NCBI GenBank assembly: GCA_013398015.1
Contig: VZRR01007843.1
Location: 258,282-322,281 of the forward strand
DNA length: 64,000 bases
DNA from: Oreocharis arfaki
Taxonomy: Eukaryota > Chordata > Aves > Passeriformes > Paramythiidae
Reading direction: 5' to 3'
Of the stretch, positions 55,201 through 64,000 are shown piece after piece. The notes under the pieces are model-generated. The model did no database searches, was not told the origin of the DNA, and saw only the letters and a program-made list of their open reading frames with translations. The translations under genes were made by a program, and so were the position numbers. How positions within the stretch are numbered: the stretch's first letter is position 1; every line of letters starts with the position of its first letter.

Positions 55201-57880
55201 ACCTTCTTTTTTTTTTTTTTTTTTATATATTTGAGATAACCAGTCTAACTCAATGCTTTTCAATTCATGAGCACTATGCAAGAAAAGGCAGATTGCTCTG
55301 TTGGTACTGAACCTTTTACAATCCTACTTAAATTTTTTTAGCTAAAAAAAGGTAGAAATGTAATAGAAATCACATTATTCACCCAGACTAATACAGAGCT
55401 TTATCCTGTTTTATAGTGAGTGCCTGAGCTCATATATCTCTAGAGCCCAGGAAGATACCTTTCTTCCCTTTAAAATCCAAATAGTTAAATGATGAGAGCT
55501 ATATTTAAGGCTCCAATTTCCTGGAAGGGTAGACTTTCCCTTTTGATGGCTGCCTAATTAGTATGCTTTAAATTTAGATGGTTTGAATTAATTGCAGCAA
55601 GAATTTCTGGAGAGAATTGGTATTAAAATGAAGTGCATTAAATAGTGAGGTTTTCAGGCGAATGCTGGAGGTGTTCCACCAAGCCCTTCACACATCTCTG
55701 TGACAGAAAGAGTGTAATGTATTATTTTCTTATTAATTTTCCATTTAAGAAAGTCTTATGAATAATAATACCATGGAAGAAAAATAGCTAAATATAGTAG
55801 AAGATTCGGAACTTTTTTTTTTTTTCTTTCTGCTTTCTGTTGCTGCTAACTACCAGATGCAAAGTAAAAGTTGTAGAGTCTTTTTTTCCTGGACCATGCA
55901 ATGGGAATTGAAGTTGGCTCCAGCTGGATGAGAGGAAATGATCCCCTGGAGAAAGGTTCATCCTACCTGTTGAGGATATCTCGGGGAAGTTTGACCATTC
56001 TGGACATTGTCTATTACTATTGAACTGAACAGACATTTGCAGGAATTGAACCAGAATTTAAGACTGAATAAAATATCTTCTGCAGCTATCTATATTTTTC
56101 ACTGCTGATAAGAGAAGAAGCCCGGGGCATCCGCATGATTCAGTGAGGCACTGGAAGTGAAGAGGGATGAATCCAGGGGTGTATACCTACCACAGCTTAC
56201 ATTTCCCCAAAAACAAAGTGCATGCTGAAGGGCACTTCAAAAACTGTGAACTGGAGCCCTGAGTTAGTTCCTTAAAGGCAGATGCTTTGAGAAAGGAAAA
56301 CTTTCCTCATTACTTTCAACATTTACAACTACTGTCACATTAAAAGTCATAATTATTTTTTTACTATAAAAAGAACTTCCTTCCTAAAATTAGAATTAAG
56401 TTTGTGGGGATGCTGGGCTGGAAAACATGTGATAGTGAGGTGGGATCTGAGGCAGAAAAGTTGAGGGGGCAAACAAAGGAAGATTGAAAGCCTACTGAAG
56501 TGAAAGAAAAGAAGATGAAGAAATTTTTACACCGAATGTCCGGCACAAGTAGGGTTAGCCCGGTAGGCAGCTGCTCTATAAATAAAATATAACTATTAAA
56601 ATGGGAATCTTGAGGGTTTTGAAGGCAGATGAGCCAAAAAGGTTTCATTTTCTGTCTGACTCTGCAGGAGCCGTGCTGCGCTTATCTCAGACCTGGAGGT
56701 CACTCTTTGCGTAGTTTGCATGCTGCAGAGCTATTGAAAAGCTTTCCTGGCCATATCAGCATTTTGGTCTTTAAAGAGAACATTAGGAGTATCAGCAGAG
56801 TCGCCAGTGCCTAACTTGCTCAGAAAAACACAAATTGGTTCTTTAGTAATTCATTATCTAATTTATAATGCATGGTAAAAGGATAGGTACTCCAGGAAGT
56901 TGCTGGGGCTTCCCAGCATTGCAGCCTTCATCTACCATCGTTGGGAGTAATGAAGGATAATAAAACAAATTGTACTGTAAATAATATATAACCTCTTCAT
57001 CCTATATTTAAAAACAGAAAGCATGAAAGGAAAAATTCTCAACATCTGAAAAGCTTTAATAACTCTCCTTAGTGCTTGTGGAACAAATTGTTGATTTCTG
57101 TTAGAAAGAGCCCAGTTACTACAGATTCATTTATAGAAATAAACAACACAAAACACAGAAAAATAAGAAAAAAAAAATAAAGAAAAGTTGTCAAAATAAC
57201 AGACTAAGAAGTAAGATAATAAAGCATTCATTTGATGAGGGACAGTGATTCATAGCATGTGGGAAACTCAAGGGAATACAAGGGCACAGAGGAAGGAAAA
57301 CTCAAGCAAACAGCCAGGAGAATAAAAAAAGGTAAAGCATTTAATAATAGTTAGAAATGTTTTTGCAGCTGGAGAAAAAAAATAGGGTTCCAACTACTTG
57401 TCACCATGGAAGATCTGTCCTTTTTCACAGGAAAGGATTTATTCCCTAGGTGGTTTTTGGAGGAGTGGGTAGGGTAAGGAAGTGTAGTTGCAAAGCTAAA
57501 TTGCCCTGGGATTTTTCAGGGGAGAAAATTACTCTGTTATTCTCTTTCTGCTCCTTTCACTCTGTATCAGTACAGCTGCAATGCAAATACAGCTGCCATG
57601 TTTGGTTCCATTGGGGCTTCTCTTCAATGAGTGGGTAAATGTATTTACAAAGAGATCTGGGATATCTCAGGCCAGCAAGAGGGTTTTCAGCAGTTGTGTA
57701 GACCAAGGTTTCAGAGCACGTAGCGCATACAATGATTTCTTAGTCGAGACCATTTTTTCCTCTGTGGATTTAGTAACCTTGGTGTGTTTAGCTTCCACAA
57801 TCAGGCTTCTGGTTCCAGAGATGGTTCCCAAATCTGCTGGTGATCCACAGACTCATCCTGAAGAAGATGTCACAGATCCA
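55201..57880. other. Non-coding, homopolymer runs only
   Basis: T runs near 55208-55224 and 55813-55825; an A-rich stretch near 57160-57185. The 94-codon minus frame (56364-56648) and the 120-codon plus frame (57581-57943) have no domain, and the latter ends inside a CR1. Confidence 0.5.
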
Positions 57881-58011
57881 TGGAATCATAGAAGGTTGGG
57901 ACTGGAAGGGTGGAGATCATCTAGTCCAACACCTCTGCTATAGGAGGTTCACCTCAAACAGGTTGCACACAACTCTGTCTAGGTGGGTTTTGAGAATCTA
58001 CAAAGAAGGAG
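57881..58011 (-). repeat. CR1 LINE tail, minus strand (left half of a back-to-back pair)
   Basis: Starts TGGAATCATAGAAGGTTGG, then GGAGATCATCTAGTCCAAC, GGAGGTTCACCTCAAACAGG and AGGTGGGTTTTGAGAATCT. This is the CR1 type with the AGCAGGTTCACCT block. It stops at GAAGGAGAC, where an opposite-strand CR1 starts immediately. Confidence 0.9.
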
Positions 58012-58185
58012 ACAGGTGTTTCCCAGAGAAGCTGTGTCTGCCCTGTCCCTGGAGGTGTTTGCAGCCAGGCTGGACAGGGCTTGGAGCTACCTGGTCTAGT
58101 GGAAGGTGTCCCTGCCCATGGCAGGGGGTGGAAAAAGATGGTCTTTAAGGTCCTTTCCAACCCAAACTATTCTGTGATTCTGTGA
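58012..58185 (+). repeat. CR1 LINE tail, plus strand (right half of a back-to-back pair)
   Basis: Starts AGGTGTTTCCCAGAGAAGC, then TGGAGGTGTTTGCAGCCAGG, CTACCTGGTCTAGTGGAAGG and GTCCCTGCCCATGGCAG, and ends ATTCTGTGATTCTGTGA. A different CR1 subtype from the left half. Confidence 0.93.
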
Positions 58186-59102
58186 AACACAGGGTCCTGT
58201 CAGGCAACCCCAGGAAACTTTGTGTTTCCAGTTTAAAATATTACTGCCTTCCTTTGTGTGACTTCACAAGGGGTAATCCCACTCTGGCAGAGTCAGCAGG
58301 GCAATGTTGTTGTCATTTCACCTGGAAACAAACTCTGAATCCATTTATCAGAAAAAAAAAACAAACCTGTTCAAGGTATAATGCAGGACAGGACAGCTGA
58401 TGAGGTATGCTCATATTCTGAGCCAAGACTCTGCTACACAACACAGTTATGAGGGTAATTTTTGCTTAATCAGTACAAAAAGAATTTTCATAGGTTTTGT
58501 TTGGGTAACGTAGAAGCTTTCTTTCAGGAAACAGCATCAGTCACTTTGTCAGGTTTAAAAGCAAATGTTATCAGGCAGATTTCTCAAGTTCGAAATCCAG
58601 AAGTCCTCCACTTCAAGTGAAATCCCTGTAAGTGCCACACTGTAAATTTGAAAATGTGTGCCCTTACTTTCAAACAGCATTTCTCTAGCCCTGGTTTTCA
58701 AATACAAAATGAGTGAAACAAACATCTTAATGGTGTTTGCAATCTCCTGCTCCCTCTCCCCATCCCAGGAAACTAGGGACTGGCAAAATGGTCATTATTT
58801 TTTCATTATACATTCCTCACTGTCTAATTAGCAGTACTAGTAAGAAGAGGTTCTGTACTTCTCTGAAGGAAATAATGTATCAGTTTCTGTTTAAATACAG
58901 CTGAAGTCCTGCCACACACAACATTGCCTTCCCAGAATAAAAAATGATGAAGTGTAAGGCTCTCACTGGGCTTTTTTTCTTAACCTTGGTTCAGCAATAT
59001 CTCAAAGGACTCATCACTCAGTGGGTTTATCAACTCCATGCCGGAGTTTTGTAGAAGGCTTAGCATAAACTGTGGTACAGCAGTGAAAATTACCATTTCC
59101 GA
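58186..59102. other. Non-coding, nothing recognised
   Basis: AT-rich DNA with short frames only. Confidence 0.5.
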
Positions 59103-59151
59103 ATGTCCAACAACATTGGACATCATTGTAACATCATATGTGTTACAATGA
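59103..59151. repeat. Two adjacent perfect hairpins
   Basis: ATGTCCAA (59103-59110) pairs with TTGGACAT (59116-59123) around CAACA. Starting on the last base of that arm, TCATTGTAACA (59123-59133) pairs with TGTTACAATGA (59141-59151) around a 7-base loop. Both stems are perfect, 8 and 11 bp. Confidence 0.95.
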
Positions 59152-62100
59152 GTCATCATTTAATGTGAAACAGCTCTGTTGTTCTGCTGCTCACATAACG
59201 TGCCGTAGACAACTGCTCTTCCACTGAGTATTTGTACAGATGGGCATGTGTTTGACAATACATAAGCAGAGACCAGACCAGCTTTGTCTTGAGCCAAACC
59301 TGTTTTCAGACCCAGAAGAGTGTGGTGTTCAGCCATCCTTATTCCAGTTACCTTTGTGATGGGCTCTGCCTGCTCATTTCCAGCTGGGAGAGAACCAATA
59401 GCACTGGGGATATCTGGGCTGAGAGCCTGGCCACTGATGGCGGGATCCAGAATCTTGGAATCACCCAGCTCACATCAGAGCAGACAAATGGACACTGAGA
59501 CCCTAAGACTAAATGAGCTGTCAGCATTGGCTAAAATACGATTTTGGTAGCAAACTGACATGTAGACATCCAGCTGTTTAGGTCTACTTTCATTTGTTTG
59601 TTGTTACCTACTTCTATTTGTCCAGCTAGAACAGCTAATTCCCACCCCAGTTTCTATTTATGTCCTCTCTCAGTAATCTTACCAAAACTGTTTGCCTTCC
59701 TGGTACCCAGGGAATAGTACGGGAAGCAATCCAAAGAGCTGTGCATATGGCTAATATATATTTGTGTAAACAGATTAACTAGCTTTGCTCATGGACTTCA
59801 GCTTTTAAAAAGAGGCTAAATCCCCCTGATTACCAGATAAATCATGGATTACAAATCAAGCTATGGAACAAAGTATCTCATACCTAAAATCCTACATAAC
59901 ATACTTGGAAAAAAACCCAAAATACGCTTAAAGGATTGACATGATCATCTCTGTGAATGCAAAGACCACACCTGAGCAGTGGATTTCTGCAAAAGTCTAA
60001 TTAAATCTCAGTCTCTAAGAGATCCACTGAACTGTTGGATTCCCTCAACTCACAGAACAAAAAGTATATTCCTATAGTCTTTCATCTGCCAAGGTATTCT
60101 CCATATTAGTCAAGATAATAGTATACACCATCAGTACTCAATTTTCCGCTGTGATTATGAAAGTTACCACATTTGTACTCCAAATTTACTGTATCAGCAG
60201 TTTTCCGTTGTGCTTTATTAACATTGTGCATTTCAATGGCTGGTTCTGCTAATGAGATTTGGAAGTTTTATATTAAGGGCACACAGAACAGAAATCATTA
60301 ACTGGAAGAAGGGTTTTTTTCTGACATATTCATAAAACTACATGCTAATAAAATGGGAATATAATTTTGGTAGTTGCTAATAAAAATTGATTTTCGTATT
60401 AATGATTCCAGACTTTCATTCTGGGAACAAAAGTTAAGAGCCAGTGTATCCATTCTGAGAAGCAAAGACAAATCACTGGCATTCCTGCTCAATGACAGGA
60501 GTAAAAAAAGGGCAATGGTCCATGATGGTGACCTTAACTTTAGGCATGTTCATCCGTGTTCCTACGTTTTACACTTTGTTCAGTCAAGATCACCTCATGC
60601 AAGGCGGTAAAGTGGAAATTCTGGTCACTGCTTGTGGCCATTATCCTCCCAATTGCTTTCCTGAAGGACAGAAGGGGATAATTCCGATGCCCTGGCCTCT
60701 TTCTCAAAGAGGTGACCAACCCACTACACAGCTTCATGATGTGCCAGGGATGTGACTTATTCCACTATCACTGGAAATTCATCGGTGTTGGTACAAGTTT
60801 CTGATGCATTGCTGTAATCCCGCGCTGACATAAGTCCTTTCATGTAGATGTAACAGACACTTGAGTGATTTCTGACAGGGACATAGTTAAATACTTTCAC
60901 TCGGAATTGTTGATTCAATTAAATCAAAATATTTTGAGGGAATGTGTTAAATTTGTCAATAAATTTGATAGGAATTCATTTAAGTATGCAATTTCTCAAA
61001 GGCATTTAATAGTTAAGCATGTGTCAGATCACACAGGCCTGAAATTTCTACATTTTGTTCATGTCTAGACATGAAAGTTTTAAGACAAATGGACTATATA
61101 AGTGATTTTAAAGCTTTCCAGCTTCTGAAAATAAAATAATTTTAACTATTCTTCAGACACATTCTGATTAAATCTTTTTCAATTCACTAGTCAAGACTAC
61201 ATCTTTGTGACCCAATCCCATCCTATTAGGTATTTGGGATGCTTAAATCAGGTGTGCTTCTGACCACCCTGTTTAATTAGTCAGTGGAGAAATGCAGGTA
61301 CTGCAGAAGAGTGTTCCAAATCTTAGAGCATATGCTGGAAATGGGAATAGACATTGACCCAAGAGCTAAAACACAGGGCAGTTAAATCTGTGTGAGTTTA
61401 TTGAAGGCTACAGTGTTCTGCTCTCTGCTTAGCCAAAAAATCAATTTTTCTTTAAAGATGCAGCAGAACACGCAAATCTTCTAGTAATAGAAGCTATTTA
61501 TAAACACGTCTTTCCCCAAACCCTCATTTGGACTAGCCAGCAATCACCATTCAAAGAGATGTACCAGAAAGTGCATTCACCTGAAAAGAATATAAATGGT
61601 TTGGTTTACTGTAATTAAAAGCTTTTAACGCAAGATCAGTTCCTCTCTGGTCACTGTTAGAGGAAGTCAGATTGGATGACCTTGATGGCTTCTCTGTGCT
61701 CATGAATCATCTTTTCACTGGAAGACCGAGAGTTCTGGGCTTTCTTCCTCCTGAACACTGCTCTATAGGATGACTGGAGAGTGGGTGGCAACACGTGGCG
61801 CAATTCAGGATGCTTAGGTTGAAAACCAGATTACATTGAAGATATAAAGTATTGTTTTGTGTATATTCTCTGACTGAGACCTATCTTCTGAGAATTTATT
61901 AGGGAAATTTCTCCCTCACACTCTAAACACAGCACTTTGTGTTCTTTCTGCCGTCCTATGAAGTATGCCTTAGTGGCCTGAACACTATGCTAACACCAGC
62001 AGCTCACTATTTCCTTGACTCTACTCCCATCTGTTGGCAGAAGTGAAGACCGCTCTTGGGAAAACTGAAATCTCATAAAACAAATATTTGGTTTGGGTTT

Positions 62101-63979
62101 CCTGAAAAAATAGACCAAAGAATAGAAATGCCTGAACACCTGGCATATGTTGGATTTTTCTCATAACCTGTTAAATTTCTTTATGGTAAACCCTTACACC
62201 TTTTTAAAACTCTTTATTTAACTATTAAAACAAAACAAGCAAACTATCATACAAACTCCTCATGCATAAAGAAGGACTTGCACAATTAAAATTCCCTTTT
62301 CTCCCCCCACCAAGTACATATACTAGCGTAATAAAAAGCCAGATGCCCTCCCAAAAGCCTTGCACCCCTTATTTCTTAAAATCACCACCACAGCTGTAGA
62401 GCAATCCTGCTGTAAGCAGTTGAACAGCAGTTGCACAACATTCCTGTCTGCTGTCTCAGAGTTTAAGGCAAGAAACTTTCATTTCTTAAAGCTGATATAG
62501 CTAGTACACATGTTTATGGGCATAGCTATATCAAAGTATTCTGTATCTTTTCATAATTTTGATGCTAGTAAATGAAAAGATTATGTTTACTTCACATTGA
62601 ACAGATTGCACTGATTAGCATGGTACTATTAAGAAAACAAAATAATAATTGATAATCCAGTTTTTGGCATCAGAAAATCCTTAATTATGTCCAGTATCAG
62701 TTTGTCTTCTAATTTTAATGCTGTCTTCTTTAGGAAGATATTTCTCAAACAGAGTTTTTCCTGCAGAGCACCAGTGGTGTTTGAGGTTTGGACAAAACTC
62801 CAGACTTTTCACTGTAATGATCTTTGTGCTTTCACAGAAAATACGTACACACTGCCCAGGAGCTCTGGTCAGACCTCAGACTCTTCATTCCACCTTTATC
62901 TGTTTTAGTGTTGCTTTTGATGCTGGCAGTTAAATTCTCTCTGGGTTTTGCCATATTGTGTTGACTTCCTTGTCTGTTTAGTCTCTAGGATAGCTTTTCC
63001 CCCTGAAACAAAGGAAAGTTCATCTTATTCTACATAAATTTCCCCTTAAGTCTGTATGGAAATTTCTCTTCAACTTCTGCATTTTACTGTAGTTAATCTC
63101 ATATCCTACCACAACCTCCATGGCAGAAACTTTCCCCAATAGTCTGTTTTTCTCATTCTGGGTGTTTTTACATCTACATCAGGACTCTTCAATTTCAGAC
63201 AAAATAAAAGACATTGTACTCACTGACCTTCTTCAGTCTTCTCCTAAACCATCTTCATCCTCAGTAACCATGGGCCAACACCAAGGGCGCAAAAGGCAGC
63301 TGGGACCTTGAGCAAATGTCAAAGGCTCTCTTCACCATCATAGAGATGAGATGTATGTTTTAGTTTACCAAGGTCTTCAGTCTTGCAGAGATCAGAAAAC
63401 CTCTCTCAAAATACCACTGTTTACTCGTCTGCAGTATTTCAGGTGTAAGCCCTTTTCTTCTCAATATTGCTAAAACTCCCGTGCCCTCATCTTCTTTGCA
63501 AATATCTTACTTGCCTGATAATTTATTCAGTTTTTGGTAGTGTTCTGTTGCCCACTGACACTAGGGCTGTGAACTCTTATTCAAGTTACATCAAGTCCTA
63601 AGACACTGTGCTCCCTATGGGGAAAAAAAAAAAAAAAAGTCAAAATTATTTCCTGTCCAATTTAAGAAAAATAAAATACGATCATTCGGAAACATAGCAC
63701 ACAACATTTTGTGTCATCAGACTTGCAAATAGACTGTGATTTAGAAAACAAATAGAAAAGCTTTGGTATATTTCCAAATTGTCTTGGAAAGATGAGGCCA
63801 GTGATCACTGGATCACATTTCAAATTATTTTCCTTACTGAATTTTTATGTGATTATTGTTTAGACATGATGGGCTGTTGTCTGGTAATGCTAACTATTTT
63901 GCTCTTCTGGAGAGATAGTATATTGAAATCTGAAAGCTGTTCCTTCTATTTATTGTTTTCCCTAGATTAGGGAGCATTT
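59152..63979. other. Non-coding, nothing firmly recognised
   Basis: AT-rich DNA. The frame 60492-60755 (87 codons, ATG start) with overlapping 78- and 65-codon frames marks a slightly GC-richer stretch that I cannot assign. Around 61660-61700, GGATGACCTTGATGG is faintly CR1-like but too short to call. A poly-A run lies near 63622-63638. Confidence 0.5.
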
Positions 63980-63999
63980 AAAAAAAAAAAAAAAAAAAA
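63980..63999. repeat. Poly-A tract at the window edge (20 bases)
   Basis: Twenty As then G at the last base; the tract may continue past the window. Confidence 0.9.
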
Positions 64000-64000
64000 G

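Noticed and set aside
58586..58596. tRNA B-box-like word GTTCGAAATCC
   Set aside because: No A box, acceptor stem or cloverleaf can be drawn around it.
61655..61705. Possible CR1 fragment (GGATGACCTTGATGG)
   Set aside because: Only one short block matches and no second CR1 block or terminal repeat is present.
1..64000. Bacterial-type systems: operons, CRISPR arrays, insertion sequences, phage genes
   Set aside because: Base composition, CR1 and LTR content and lack of dense coding show vertebrate nuclear DNA; no regularly spaced repeat array of CRISPR type is present.

Overview
This is a stretch of bird nuclear DNA with no protein-coding gene that I can support. The avian call rests on about twenty fragments of the CR1 retrotransposon (the dominant interspersed repeat of birds and other reptiles). 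Many keep the CR1 3' end, which reads close to ATTCTATGATTCTATGA, or its complement at the start of minus-strand copies. A solo long terminal repeat of a type widespread in birds supports it further. A/C-only low-complexity tracts of the kind I associate with songbird introns and intergenic DNA hint at a passerine, but I cannot name the species. The background is AT-rich and CpG-poor.

Layout. 1-10 kb: a CR1 fragment that keeps part of the reverse-transcriptase reading frame (410-1160), a CpG-dense patch with a donor-like site (5285-5730), and a 435-base all-purine tract with 61 perfect AAAAG units (9167-9601). 10-20 kb: an ancient CR1, several young 5'-truncated CR1s, and a candidate regulatory element with a 16-base palindrome, an RFX-type X-box, a FOX site and homeodomain sites (15650-16110). 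20-30 kb: CR1s, a hairpin followed by a DR1/E-box/GATA cluster near 25.05-25.28 kb, a twin donor-like repeat near 27.65 kb, and a 143-base assembly gap (29199-29341). 30-42 kb: mostly featureless, with A/C tracts and a second CpG-enriched patch that runs into a CR1. 42-47.3 kb: a cluster of minus-strand CR1s, one joined to a second repeat. 47-53 kb: a repeat-poor interval with a possible 24-base microexon and a 27-base palindrome. 53-64 kb: the solo LTR, a back-to-back CR1 pair (57881-58185), two adjacent perfect hairpins (59103-59151), and otherwise plain DNA.

The open reading frames are short, unrecognised, on both strands, and often made of repeat or low-complexity sequence. I read the window as a gene desert or the inside of a very large intron. 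The observations worth following are non-coding: clustered motifs, perfect inverted repeats, candidate microexons and tandem arrays. I found no operon, CRISPR array or defence-type system, and no new biological system is demonstrated here.
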